A stretch of 64,000 nt of DNA from Aradus depressus (taxonomy: Eukaryota > Arthropoda > Insecta > Hemiptera > Aradidae), in assembly GCA_963662175.1 (NCBI GenBank), contig OY759214.1:97054115-97118114 (forward strand). The letters run 5' to 3'. The translations under genes were made by a program, and so were the position numbers. This document shows, piece after piece, positions 11,565 to 21,500 of this stretch. The notes under the pieces are model-generated. The model was not told the DNA's origin, did no database searches, and was given only the letters and a program-made list of their open reading frames with translations. Numbering within the stretch: position 1 is the first letter of the stretch; each line of letters starts with the position of its first letter.

Positions 11565-12530
11565 TTTCAATTTAACAATGGCTCTGTTTTGGGTCATTAT
11601 TTTACATCATTGGTACAATTTTTTTCGCAGTTTAAAATATATTAAATGGTGACAGACGGACGGACGACGCGCGCGTCCCTAAAAAGGAATCTATTAATGA
11701 ATTTAACAAACAGTGAAGATAAATATAGTTAAAACAGAAAGATTTTGATGAATATTAATATGAAGAAGAAAGGAATAAAATGAATAATAGATTGTAGCTT
11801 TTCTTGGGTCTTTAACATTAATTGTGGCGAAGTTTAACATAATTGAAGATACGAATTGTGCCTGGGCGTCACTTTTCTCTCTATTTCTTTGGGAAGTCTA
11901 ATTGGTCGTTTCATAAAATATCCAGTCCTTTTCTGAAGTGTTCAAACAGCTGTACTGACCCTTTTTATGTACGATGCATATGTCTCTGTGTTATCTAGTT
12001 ATTTAAAACATCCATGGCCCCGGGACGTAAACAAATCGCTACCTCAGAACAACACTGTCACCACTCAAAAAATATCGAATACCTACTAAACTCATAGGAA
12101 GAATGGTAATATGGTATACTTTTTTATGGAAGAGTAACACAATTGTAAATTCTAATTCTGGCCATCAGAGAGCAGATGTGTCGGTCTTCCATTGTACGAA
12201 AAGGTTGGGCTTTAAGGGCTTTAAAGGGTATTACGATGGAGAAAGCTAAGTAAAATTGACGTAAAAGTAAGTATTATTAACCGTGTAAAAGCTTATTGCT
12301 CTAGCAGTTTTGTAAATGAATCAAAAGTAAAGTACCATTAAGGATCAGTGAATTTCAAACCGTAATTTCCCAAAATTCACATTTTTTTAGTTGTGATAGT
12401 CTTGTTCTTAGGTAGCGACATGTGATTAGTAATAACGACAGTAGTAAAAAATAAATAAATAATAAAAAGTAAATGAGTTCAAAAACAATAATATAATTAG
12501 TATAAAGTTTTAAATTATAATTTAATTAAT
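11565..12530. other. Intronic stretch, nothing recognised
   Basis: Nearly 1 kb without a convincing ORF, inverted repeat or known family. It contains a GACGGACGGACGACGCGCGC string at 11654-11673. No coding evidence. Confidence 0.45.
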
Positions 12531-12534
12531 TATT

Positions 12535-13182
12535 TATTTTTTTGTATTTATTTTTCTCAAGCCACAACTGTGCAAAAAATGCACAACCAGCGGCTGGACT
12601 GACATATGCTAAACGAATATAATACAAATATAACAAAATAATAATGAAAATAAATATGACATGAAAGGCTTGAGAGAGGAAAAACACCCAGCGGTGAACC
12701 CTCATGGCATCACTTCATAGGAGATCTCTATGGCAAACTCTCTTTAATCTTCTTGGGGGATTGTGGGGTAAATTTGTATTTAAGATTTTGCGAACTTCCG
12801 GATTGGTGTGTAAGTAAATTTTGGTGGAGAAACGTTGGTATAAATGTTTAATGGTTGTGATGTTCAAGTCGCGGTGTAAAGTCTTGTTGCTAACGTATGG
12901 TGGGCATTGCGTGATCAGTCGGAGAGTCTTGGTTTGAAATATCTGTATTCTTTTGATGTTCGAAGTCTGGGCTGTACCATATATTTGTAAGCCATAGGTC
13001 CAGAGAGGTCGGAGAAGATAGGTATAACAATTTAGTTTTTGTCGAGTAGATAATTTAGAACGCCTATTCAAAATACTGTACAATAGTCTAAGTCTGTGTG
13101 AGTCGTGTCGTCCTAGTGTGAGGGTTCCAAGTCAGCCTTCTATCGAGGGTTAATCCTAAATATTTTACGGAAGAGGTATTAT
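12535..13182 (-). pseudogene. 5'-truncated Jockey-like retrotransposon, RT C-terminal remnant
   Basis: Minus-strand frame 12715-13083 encodes LNCYTYLLRPLWTYGLQIYG, a middle part with IQIFQTKTLRLITQCPPYVS, and the end NPPRRLKRVCHRDLL, the thumb and C-terminal region of Jockey-clade ORF2. Upstream to about 13180, in another frame, is YLGLTLDRRLTWNPHTR, so a frameshift is present. The 3' UTR has AGCCGCTGGTTGTGCATTTT and an A-rich tail. It is the same type as 24.7-27.8 kb and shares its 3' end with 55168-55550. Confidence 0.85.
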
Positions 13183-13668
13183 CTATTTAATTATGTTAAA
13201 TAGTTTTTACAATTCTTCAAAAATGCCTTATTCATTTATGATGCATTCATTTTTTTTTTATTTTATCTTATTTTATTTTGACTATTTTTATTTTTCTTCT
13301 CTCTCCTCACACTTCTCTACCTACCCCCTACTGTCTAAAATTAATTTTATCTCAAACCTTGTCTGGGCAACTTCCCTTCTCTTTTGTAATCAACCATCAT
13401 AGTATTATGCTCTGTCGATTTTTATTATCTATTTAATTTTTTTCTTAGTTATATAGATTTCCTTTTTTCTTTCACATATTCTCTTTTATTTATTTATTTT
13501 TCATCATAATGAAGCTGTTTATTTTATGTTTTTTCATGTTAATCTTTTGTTTATATTTATAATTGTCTAGTTTTTCTCCAATGTAGCACTAATTTATTTA
13601 TCTATTTATTTATTTATTTGTACGTCATACTGATAATATATTTCATTGTTTCCTGTTCTTTACTCTAT
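13183..13668. other. T-rich low-complexity stretch
   Basis: Mostly TTTATTTATTT-type sequence on the plus strand. It may be the 3' UTR of a decayed retroelement, but no coding piece is attached. Confidence 0.4.
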
Positions 13669-14225
13669 ATGTACCTATTTATTCTTAGGGGACGTCGCAC
13701 AGTGTGAAATTTATGAGTTTTGATTTTCAAAATTGGAGCCCCACTCAATTTTTGATCAATTTGGATGAAACTAGGTGCAAAATATTTGTGAAAGCTGGCT
13801 TTTTATCAGGTAACTGCCGGTTTCACAATCAAGGTATTATATGCCAATTGACAACTGCCAAAACACCGCGAAAATTATTAAAAATTTTAATTTTTTTTTT
13901 GTCTAAGTTTTTGTTAAAGGATTTTTACAACTTAAATGAATGTTTTTTGGGTCGCTGATTACGGATTCAATATTTATTTTAGCCAAAAGTGGTCCTAATG
14001 TTGTCATTTTGGCCTAAAGTGGTCCAAATTCAATATATTGGCAATTTTTGCCACTGGCATATAATACCTTGATTGTGAAACCCGCAGTTATCTGATAAAA
14101 AGTATTTCACAAATATTATTATATTTCACAAATATTTTGCACCTAGTTTCATCCAAATTGATCAACAATTTCGAATTTTGAAAATCAAAACTCATAAATT
14201 TCATCGGCGGTCCCAGAATAATAAA
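13669..14225. mobile_element. Long-inverted-repeat DNA element
   Basis: The left arm (from about 13690) has GTGAAATTTATGAGTTTTGA, TTTTCAAAATT, GATCAATTTGGATGAAACTA and AATCAAGGTATTATATGCC. The right arm (to about 14213) is the inverse with small gaps. The arms are about 180 bp, separated by about 140 bp holding two AAAAGTGGTCC-type strings. The outer ends look like TTATTCT and GGGAC. No transposase; the open frame 13704-13958 is arm sequence. Confidence 0.75.
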
Positions 14226-14239
14226 ATTTATTTAATTTC

Positions 14240-14300
14240 ATTATTGACGACGATATTTCGGATGTTCTTACGTACATTCGTCAGGTCACTATGTGCGAAA
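14240..14300 (-). ncRNA. Weak hammerhead-like core
   Basis: On the minus strand CCTGACGAATGTACG then AACATCCGAAATATC. It has the CTGANGA box, a possible stem ATGT / ACAT and GAAA, but two extra C separate the stem from GAAA. It is much poorer than the cores near 38.0, 42.1 and 46.3 kb. Confidence 0.3.
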
Positions 14301-14334
14301 TAGGCCATTTGGACTGAAAAAATATTTGACTTAC

Positions 14335-14503
14335 ATATTGACTTCTGGATCCTCATATTTAATTTTGCGTCGATATATTAATTCTATCGGGAGTTATCGT
14401 CTCCACGGAAACACATATTTTTTTTTAAAATTTTTGGAATCTGTAGGTCGGAAAACATGAAATCCCATTGAAAACTCAGCATCGAATCCCTGACCGATTT
14501 GCT
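14335..14503 (+). repeat. RepA forward 3' part
   Basis: Contains GTCGATATATTAATTC, CGGGAGTTATCGT and GGTCGGAAAACATGAAATCC, then ACTCAGCATCGAATCCCTGA CCGATT. It stops before the terminal TACTTCCCC hairpin. The 14504-14742 stretch that follows is unrecognised. Confidence 0.7.
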
Positions 14504-14742
14504 GCGTCAAAAACTCTTTTGAATGTCAACTCGGTTGTTCGCGCCAAGATGGGTTACATTTCCGCAATGCATGACCGAATGATGTTAATGTCATGTGAAC
14601 ATATGCAGATCCCATTACCTGGACCCTCTTGTGTACACCTCAGTACGAGTATAACTGTGACTTCTGTATATCTTGCTCAACTAACGGTATTCTTTCTGCT
14701 GCAAGTCCAGGAGAATAGATTCAACTATCTTAGTCGTTATTA

Positions 14743-15709
14743 CAGAAAAAGCCTTTTATAACGATTTTCCGGATATAACGATGTAAAACCCGTATCTAGT
14801 TTGGTTTGCTATTTAAAAGTGAAGAAATAAATCCGGATATAACGATATTCCGTATAAAACGATCTAAAACGTAGGAAAAAGTTGTTTTTTCATTCCGGTT
14901 ATAACGATATAATATGTATATGCGCACATACATACATAATTGGGTAAAACCGTATGAGTTTTGAACGGATGAAAAATACGAACATTATAGAAAAGGGTTT
15001 TAAACACGGTTCTTGTTTACTATTTCCGAGCGCAATGAGTCATTCCATTTCCCCCTTGTCGAATTTTCTTGGAACTCCCTTCTTTCCTTCTAGTGCATAT
15101 ATTCCTAGTTTCAGATTAGTCTTTCCTTTGCCTCCATAGGGATCGTGACAGTGTAAAAATTGAATTGAAAATGACTTCGAACAAACGTCGCGCATTTTCT
15201 ATTGAAGAAAAAGTGAAAATAATAAATAGGATTGAGAAAGGAGAAACAATCAAAAACTTAGTGTCGGAGCTTCGAATTTCCCAGTCTACGATATCAACAA
15301 TCTGGAAATCCAGAGACAAAATCAAAGAAACGTTTGAAAAAGATGTGACTTTGAAAAACAAAAAACTTAGAAGCAGCCAACATCAAGATCTAGAAGACGC
15401 ACTTCTTAAATGGTTTAAGGTCCAAAGAAGCCGAAATATCCCAATCAACGGTCCGATTCTGCAGGAAAAGGCTAATGAATTGGCTCTTTTGCTGGGAAAA
15501 GAAGATTTTGAGTGTACTCATGTATATACAATTACAAATGTATGTAAGTAAATAAAAATATGTAAACTTTCTCGTTATGATCATTGTAAAACACCTTTTT
15601 TTTTTACTAACAAGTCCATACATTTGTATGTAGATTTAACAGTTTGGTTCCGGATATAACGATGTATTTTTCTTGGTACCTTAAATATCGTTATAACCGG
15701 ATTTTACTG
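14743..15709 (+). mobile_element. Tigger/pogo-type DNA transposon, internally deleted
   Basis: A 967-bp element flanked by TA (14741-14742 and 15710-15711). Left end CAGAAAAAGCC then TTATAACGATTTTCC; right end, inverted, CAGTAAAATCCGGTTATAAC GATA. Inner repeats of CCGGATATAACGAT follow the left end (near 14770 and 14832) and precede the right end. TA target and CAGT-like ends fit the Tc1/mariner-pogo superfamily. It carries the N-terminal transposase piece at 15165-15551. Confidence 0.9.
15165..15551 (+). pseudogene. Tigger transposase, N-terminal DNA-binding part only
   Basis: A 128-residue open frame. Residues 5-60 (KRRAFSIEEKVKIINRIEKG, SELRISQSTISTIWKSRDKI) form the CENP-B/pogo N-terminal helix-turn-helix. 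Residues 70-115 (QHQDLEDALLKWFKVQRSRN, GPILQEKANELALLLG) match the start of the CENP-B-type second DNA-binding domain. The match ends after GKEDFE, and the DDE catalytic domain is missing. What remains could bind the element's ends but not cut DNA. It sits between intact inverted repeats, so this is a deletion derivative. Confidence 0.9.
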
Positions 15710-15711
15710 TA

Positions 15712-16080
15712 AGTTCCAAAATGTCTGACGTTATGTATTTCTTGCACATTTAATTAATTTTCTTTACTGAGATCATAATCCCTATAGGTAGGTTCTCCAA
15801 TTTAGAGCAAGCAGCCAGCCGCTATATAGACGAGGTTGCCTCTAAACCTCCTGTGTGGAGGTGGCAAGAACAATTATGTTTCTGCTGAGGTTTCACAACT
15901 CGGCTCTCACCTTCCCAGTCTGCTTAATCAGCTGACACACTCACCTCTGGAAGGATCCCTTCTTGAATTATTAAAATTATTAAATATGGTGTACTTAATT
16001 TTCTGTAGCTTCAGTACGTTCTCAGAGTTCCATTGAAAAACAAAGAAACCCTGTTGTTTTCGTTCACGTCTGTCGCTCAA
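15712..16080. other. Unrecognised stretch
   Basis: Contains GAGGTTGCCTCTAAACCTCC-like text and a short open frame (15836-16036) without family resemblance. Nothing supportable. Confidence 0.4.
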
Positions 16081-16087
16081 CAACAGA

Positions 16088-16170
16088 AATAAAAGTCGGT
16101 GAATCACCAACAATGTACTTCCCCAGCCCGAATTAAATTTCATATCGATACATCCATTACATCGATAATT
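16088..16170 (+). repeat. RepA forward 5' end, truncated
   Basis: The start GTCGGTGAATCACCAACAAT and GTACTTCCCCAG is fused to a monomer piece (ATCGATACATCCATTACATC). Confidence 0.7.
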
Positions 16171-16171
16171 A

Positions 16172-16382
16172 TTAACAGGGTGCTCTGTTGTAGCATGCAC
16201 GTTTACTGAGTTCAAAATCGCGGGGTCAAAACCCCTCCGATGGGGTGGTTCACTAGCCTGTACGATGTCAGATACACGTTAAAGATACTCTATAGCTGAA
16301 TAAAAACTTCGGATAAACAAAATATAGGACTCTGTAAGTGGGCGATATGACCTCGTAGTTAAAGACCTGGCATGAATCACAA
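16172..16382 (+). mobile_element. SINE1, diverged with internal deletion
   Basis: The head retains AGCATGCACGTTTACTGAG and a B box changed to GGGTCAAAACCCC. The stretch with CCTTCGGATGGGACG is deleted. Body and tail are present (GCCTGTACGATGTCAG, GGCGATATGACCTCGTAGTT, GGCATGAATCAC). Confidence 0.8.
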
Positions 16383-16512
16383 AAACAATTTTCCCAAACC
16401 CAAAAAAGTCACAATATCTAACTATAAGAGTTTTGTGATAAGCCCGTGGGACTCTTGTATAAGAATGGTTTGCACTCAACAAGCTATGTTAGTTTGTAGA
16501 AACCAGTGTATA

Positions 16513-16856
16513 GGTTAGGTTTAATGACTCATGCCCGGGCTTCAACTACGAGGTCATATCGCCTACTCTACCAAAGCGCTCTTTCGTCGCTCTGGTGGAC
16601 ATGAGTCAGACTCTACTCTGGGAGTCCTAAATTTTGCCTACCCTAAATTTTTAGTACCCCTACGGTAGGGGTCCTTAACGAGTACCTGACATCGTACAGG
16701 CTCGGTACCATCGCTTTACGTCCCATTCGAAGGACGGCGTGCTTAAGTTTATTTTACCTCTCAGATAAAATAAAGTAAGAGCCTCGGTCGGGTTTCGAAC
16801 CCACGATCTTCAGCTCAGAAAGCAAGCACGCATACCACCGAGCTACCGGCGCCCTC
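16513..16856 (-). mobile_element. Full-length SINE1 with 11-bp target duplication
   Basis: A complete minus-strand copy, from GAGGGCGCCGGTAGCTC at its 5' end (near 16856) to a tail reading AAACCTAACCT at 16513. The direct repeat ACCAGTGTATA flanks it at 16502-16512 and 16857-16867. This defines both ends of the family: the head starts GAGGGCGCCGG and the tail is AACCT repeats. Confidence 0.95.
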
Positions 16857-16867
16857 ACCAGTGTATA

Positions 16868-17225
16868 TATACCATATATATTGCATTACATCATCACTCT
16901 CTCTATATATATCTCTCACTACATATATATGCTTTATTTATTTATTATAAGTTTCCAAAATATCTTCGCGTATCCTAGCCTACAAATTGCGGTGGACATT
17001 AAACAAAGGATAGAAGACCAGTGAACGTTTTTACTTGCGATGGTAATGATATCGATTTATTTGATTGAAGAGTTTTCTACTTTAACATAACTCACAAATG
17101 AATTTTACTCGCCTCCCGCACCCGCCATCTCACCCGATCCATCTCTTGATAGCCTCCTTCCATCGAAGACCATTTCTTTCTTCGAGTCTCCTTCCGTCGA
17201 ACAGAGGCATAACTTAAAATATTAC
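16868..17225. other. Intron next to TRPC exon
   Basis: AT-rich with a TATATA stretch at the SINE target, then a moderately GC stretch (17100-17210) holding two GAAGA-rich, partly repeated segments (CCTTCCATCGAAG / CCTTCCGTCGAAC). No coding evidence beyond the donor at 17225. Confidence 0.45.
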
Positions 17226-17427
17226 CTGGTACTCAGTCTTGAACTCGTGCTCCATGAAGCTGAGACGACGGAGCTCCCAGGAGAGTTCGAAGGCGGTCAA
17301 AATGGGATCCTTGGAGCTGAGGGCGATGAGGGATGGTGAGGCGAGGGCTCGGTAGGCGTGGATCCGCGACCGCGAATGTCGCAGCGAATCTTCATGCCTC
17401 GAGGTAACGCACTCTTCGCAACCGCAT
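17226..17427 (-). CDS. Trpgamma: TRPC cation channel, TRP_2 exon
   Basis: A 202-bp exon: one base completing an Arg codon, then 67 codons. The product starts [20 protein letters not shown], continues [19 protein letters not shown], and ends [27 protein letters not shown]. This is the TRP_2 domain that follows the ankyrin repeats; the CGCxxC pair near the start is a hallmark of insect and vertebrate TRPC proteins. The acceptor is TTTTTAG|A and the donor CAG|GTAATA. Its upstream codon half comes from 30664-30806. The exon is GC-richer than the surrounding intron. Confidence 0.95.
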
Positions 17428-18226
17428 CTAAAAACAAATTAGTTACGCATTATTAAATTGAGTGTTTTAAGGATTGAGTGTAATAGGAAGAGGAATAGAT
17501 CAGGCTTGTGCAGGGGCGTACCTAAGGGAGGGGGGGGGGATATGGGGGATCAATCCCCCCGAAATTTAAAAAAAAAATGTCCTTTTTGTAAATAATAAAA
17601 CTATTTTTACATGCATGGAATAATTTTTTGACATAAAACATTTTCACATGTGTAAAATATTGAGTTTGAGTGAAGGAAAATTTAATTGATAAATTTTGGC
17701 TGGGGAAGTTGATAGCCGGTGATTCACCGACGACACTGTAAAATGGCCCTTGTTCTTCATTAGATTATCTCAATAGCGTCCACAGCAGGGAGGGGAGAGA
17801 GAGCACTTTCACGTAGTAACAATGTTATTGTAGTTGTCTTTGTTGTTTGTCTTTGGATAAGATGTGAGATTTGCTCTAACGGAGTGAGACCACGACTCCA
17901 AGTCAAACATGAATCCATTAGAGCAAACAGCCAATGAGATAAGTGGAAAGTTTCTCCAAGATGAGCCGGCCGCGCGATGGAGCTCACTTTAGGATATCAC
18001 AGCTGTACACATGACATGATGGGTCCTTGTGTTCTGACGACATTTCAACTTATCTTGTCTCGTCTTCACTTCCTCTACCCAAATATCTCTCTTAGCCCCC
18101 CCCCTCGAACCAGAAGCCGCAGAAATGCCCAAGGTTTAAGTCAAAATCTTCTCCTGGTCTTATCTACATAAATGAAGTTCTGCAATCCGTCTCTGATAAA
18201 TAAAATGTATTGTCAAAATCAATTAA
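17428..18226. other. Intron with a stray RepA end
   Basis: Holds a G run near 17527 and an isolated reverse RepA terminus at 17700-17742 (GGGGAAGTTGATAGCCGGTG ATTCACCGACGAC). Otherwise it is unrecognised. Short open frames near 17760 and 17977 show no family likeness. Confidence 0.5.
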
Positions 18227-18227
18227 A

Positions 18228-18740
18228 TTAATTTATTTTTATTTTGCATTTTTACAATCTGTCAAAAGAAACAATGAGAAAATTTGATGTTTATATGTAC
18301 AAAATAAGAGAGGAAAACAAGAATAATAACATAAAGTACATATACACAAAATAATAATTAAAAATTAAAGTGACTAAATAAATAAAATAAATGACAGTGA
18401 AAAAAGTAAAATACATAAAACAAAATAAAGAAAACTATGTACAAAATAATATGATAAATCATAAGAATAACAACTCTTAAGATCCGAGACCCCCTGGAGC
18501 TGCCTAGCCCCTGACTAGCAGTGGAGGCAGACCGAGAGGTTCAGAAGAGCTGAAGAGAGGCGACAATGAGGGAAGAGGCTCACTACCTGCACGGAATATT
18601 ATCATAGCAGGTCTCTCGGCCAGCACCGCCTCAGTCTTCTGGGAGAATCGTCTGGGTGGGAACATGAAATCAAGGATCGAGCAAGGGGTTTGTTATGGAA
18701 GAAAAGATTGGAGTAAAACTTTGAGAAGCGGGACTTAAAT
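18228..18740 (-). mobile_element. 3' end of a non-LTR retrotransposon
   Basis: The plus strand starts TTAATTTATTTTTATTTTGC (the inverted A-rich tail), then an A-rich UTR, then at about 18485-18660 GC-richer sequence with AGCAGTGGAGGCAGACCGAG. It corresponds to CAGTGGAGGAAGACCAGGAG in the 9065-9545 copy. No RT motif visible. Confidence 0.5.
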
Positions 18741-18777
18741 AAGGTTAATGACAAAACTTTGAGGTCATTGTGAAGCG

Positions 18778-18960
18778 TTTGCTTAGACGTTTCTTTGATT
18801 TATGCAAAAACGGTCAATCCTATCAAAAAATTGAATCCTATCAAAAATGTTCCTTATAAAATTTCCAATCACCTAGGTGTCTTTGAATTTGAGGTAGATC
18901 AATAAGACCAGAGTTACTGTTTTAATTTATGCTTAAATTGTAACGCATGGAAACGAATTA
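18778..18960 (-). repeat. RepE partial copy
   Basis: Shares CCTATCAAAAA, ATGTTCCTTATAAAATTTCC AATCACCTAGG and a GAGGTAGATCAATAAGACC segment with the copies at 35925 and 49800. Confidence 0.6.
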
Positions 18961-18980
18961 TAAAATATCTTGTTATTATC

Positions 18981-19331
18981 GAGGGAGCCGGTAGCTTAGT
19001 GGTAAGCGTGCTTGACTTCTGAGCTCAAGAACGTGGGTTCGTAACCCGACCGAGGCCCTTAGTTTATTTTAACTGGGAGGTAAAATAAACTTAAGCACGC
19101 CGTCCTTCGGATGGACGTTAAGCGATGGTCCCGAGCCTGTACGATGTCAGGTACTCGTTAAAGACCCCTACCCTAGGTGAATAAAAAATTTAGGGTAGGC
19201 AAAATTTAGGACTTCCACCGTAGAGTCGGGCTCATGTCCACCAGAGTGACGAAAGAGCGCACTGGTAGTAGGCGATATGACCTCGTAGTTAAAAGCCCGG
19301 GCATGAGTCATAAACCCTAACCCCCCCCCCC
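18981..19331 (+). mobile_element. Full-length SINE1 with 13-bp target duplication
   Basis: Runs from GAGGGAGCCGGTAGCTTAG to a tail ATAAACCCTAACCCCCCC. The direct repeat TCTTGTTATTATC lies at 18968-18980 and 19332-19344. The B box is GGTTCGTAACC, one change from consensus. Confidence 0.95.
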
Positions 19332-19384
19332 TCTTGTTATTATCAATAGTAAATTATTAAAGAGGAAATATACACTTATATATG

Positions 19385-19610
19385 ATTATTTTTCTATACC
19401 AACCACATTTCTACAGATCACTCTCCCTCCCCCTCTCAAATTCATTTCACACTGGTATTACTGGGTGCAAGAAAGTCACTTTAACGCTGTACAATGAAAA
19501 AAAGAAAACTGCTCACTCGAACACATTATTTTCATGAATTTAAGAGAGGGAGGGAGTCTGATCTGTAAAATCTTGTTTTTCGGTATAAGAAAGTCCTGTT
19601 AGGGTCACAT
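19385..19610. repeat. RepH copy
   Basis: The left arm TCTATACCAACCACATTTCT, then ATTCATTTCACACTGGTATT ACTGGGT. The right arm has GAATTTAAGAGAGGGAGGGA and CGGTATAAGAAAGTCCTG. The two halves are inverted relative to each other. Confidence 0.65.
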
Positions 19611-20200
19611 CAGTTATATTTTATTTCATTAAAGCCATAGTATGAGCTATGGTTAATACATGGAATGAGAGATCTATTTTCTAAATGGGAGGAGGACGGT
19701 AGCCATTAATTGTAAGAAAAGAGAATTGGAAAAGTATCAAGGAAGCGGCAAGAAATCTACGTTGATGATCCAATCGGAACTAACGGGCTCTGGTGGATTC
19801 TGAAGGTAAAAGCAAACGTGTACTCAACTGTATTCTATCAGCACCCAAGAGGACAGGGGAATTGGAACCAAATCTCATCCACTCCTGGGAGAGTGTTTAG
19901 GTTCTTAGTTCTAGACCAATATTGCCAACTCTGCCTAGTTGGGTGGAAGGGTGAATTTCGTGAGAAGTTGTATCACTATCCTACTGTATAAATTGAGGTA
20001 GAGTCCAACTCGGTAACTCGATGAGATATTCATTGCGCTAAAATTAATCACCACTGTACATAAAACATTGAGTTTGAGAGTAGTAGGAAAATAGATAAGA
20101 TGGAGTGGAGACGTCACGACTACAACCGTCCAACCTCCCACCATCATTTCATGCCTAATAGGTTAGTTCTGCCCCTGCAGAGAGCTAAATACTAACCCGT
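19611..20200. other. Unrecognised stretch
   Basis: Mixed-composition sequence with a minus-strand open frame at 19935-20147 lacking any recognisable domain. No repeat-family match was noticed. Confidence 0.4.
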
Positions 20201-20235
20201 TTCGTTTCATAGAAGCGGTTCCGCTGGGTTGAGCT

Positions 20236-20420
20236 GGTGTGACGTCACAATCCTCACCTGAACTTCTATTCTCCTACTACTCTTGGAACGACCATGTTCC
20301 CAGCGAGAGTCCCCCCAAAATACTTTTGAGCTATGATTGGCTCTTCCAATGGGAAAGGGGGGGGGGGGCGTATAAATACCAGCCGTCACTTGTTCCGCAG
20401 CAGTACATCGAGCAGTAAAT
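20236..20420 (+). promoter_or_regulatory. Candidate Pol II promoter (CRE, CCAAT, TATA)
   Basis: A compact set of core elements in the right order: TGACGTCA (a perfect CRE/ATF site) at 20240-20247, CCAAT at 20346-20350 (with an inverted ATTGG at about 20336), a G run, and TATAAATA at 20371-20378. A start near 20400-20410 (CAGTACATC) would be about 30 bp downstream. The short open frame at 20504 follows. It could be a promoter of a decayed mobile element or an LTR-like U3; no second copy was seen. Confidence 0.4.
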
Positions 20421-20503
20421 AAAACCACCAAGAAAGACTCCCCAAATACATTTCTTCAGTCTACGGCTGAGAAGAAGTGTACAGAAAGAGCCACAGTGTA
20501 CCG

Positions 20504-20611
20504 ATGGAAGCCAAGACACCTCCTACCAAAACCGTCAACTCTGTATGTAGTATGGAGGCCGCAGCTTCGATCAAGAAGGACATCAAGCCCTTCCTATGGC
20601 AAGCTTTTTAA
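20504..20611 (+). CDS. Short open frame after the candidate promoter
   Basis: A 35-codon frame starting MEAKTPPTKTVNSVC and ending IKKDIKPFLWQAF. I do not recognise it. Its interest comes only from lying about 100 bp downstream of the CRE/CCAAT/TATA cluster. The composition (charged, GC-richer than its surroundings) is more gene-like than most of the intron, but it may be the truncated start of a mobile-element protein. Confidence 0.2.
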   Translation: MEAKTPPTKTVNSVCSMEAAASIKKDIKPFLWQAF

Positions 20612-20684
20612 TGCCCAGGATGATGTACATTACTTTCCTCTAAATCCCATACTGACTGAGAGTAAGCTTAAATATCGCTAACTA

Positions 20685-20770
20685 TACTCATTAGTGTGGT
20701 GAGCACTGGCCAAGAGCCAAACTGACCTAGCCTAAGGGCCTATTTGTAAGGATCCGGAATGCAGCTAAAA
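20685..20770 (+). repeat. RepG short copy
   Basis: RepG is a local family with CATTCTCGTTAGTGTGGTGG, CCACTGGCCAACAGCC, GACCTTGTCTAAGGACC and TATTTGTAAGGATCAGG. This copy has GCACTGGCCAAGAGCCAAAC and CTATTTGTAAGGATCCGG. Confidence 0.6.
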
Positions 20771-20854
20771 TAATGAACATGCTTTGTGAACGTAGTGTAA
20801 AGTACCGCTAAACATAAGAGTAGTCTTCTTCAGAGAATAACGTGAAAGTTATAG

Positions 20855-21178
20855 TTAGTTGTTCTGACTCATGCACGGGCTTTAACTAAGAGGTCATATC
20901 GCCTACTTGATAGCGCAGTTTCGTCACTCTGATGGGCATGAGCCCGACTCTACTGTGGGAGTCCGAAATGTTGCCTATTCAGGTTTATTCACCTAGGGTA
21001 GGAGTCACTAAAGAGTACCTGACATCGCGCAGGCTCGGGACCATCGCTTAACATCCCATTTAAAGAACGGCTTGCTCAAGGTTTTTTCACCTCCCAGATA
21101 GAACATCTATGGGCCTCGGCCGGGTTTCGGACCCGCGATCTTGTGCTCAGTTGGCTAGCATGCTACCTCTGAGCTATA
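20855..21178 (-). mobile_element. SINE1 copy
   Basis: A diverged but near full-length minus-strand copy, from a tail GACTCATGCACGGGC (near 20865) to the A-box end GAGCTATA near 21178. The B box reads GGTTTCGGACCC on the plus strand. Confidence 0.87.
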
Positions 21179-21399
21179 AAAAATATAATATTATAAGAGG
21201 ATTTTCATAAAGAACTCACCAAATCTTTTTTGTTACCCCGCATGACTATGTAGAAGACAGTTTAGTTTTTTGAAGCGGCCTGAATACAAAGAGTTTTTCG
21301 GCTCAGAATAATTCCAAACGTACAATTTCGCGCTAAATCCCCTCCATTATGGGATTCTTGATTGCTTGATTTACATAAGGCATTGGGGAACAGTTTACA

Positions 21400-21500
21400 T
21401 GTTCGCTCTACAGTTATCCATTCTTGTTGGTGGTGGGCTCTGGCGAAGAGCCAAACCAACCTTGTCTGAGTCCCTGGTTGTGAGGATCAGGATTGCAGGT
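21400..21500 (+). repeat. RepG short copy
   Basis: GTTATCCATTCTTGTTGGTG, GGCTCTGGCGAAGAGCCAAA, CCTTGTCTGAGTCC and GAGGATCAGGATTGCAGGTG place it in RepG. The open frames at 21366-21557 and 21493-21753 overlap it and are not supported as genes. Confidence 0.6.

Noticed and set aside
20236..20700. LTR of a retrovirus-like element
   Set aside because: TATA and AATAAA-like strings are present, but no second LTR, primer-binding site or gag/pol sequence was seen.
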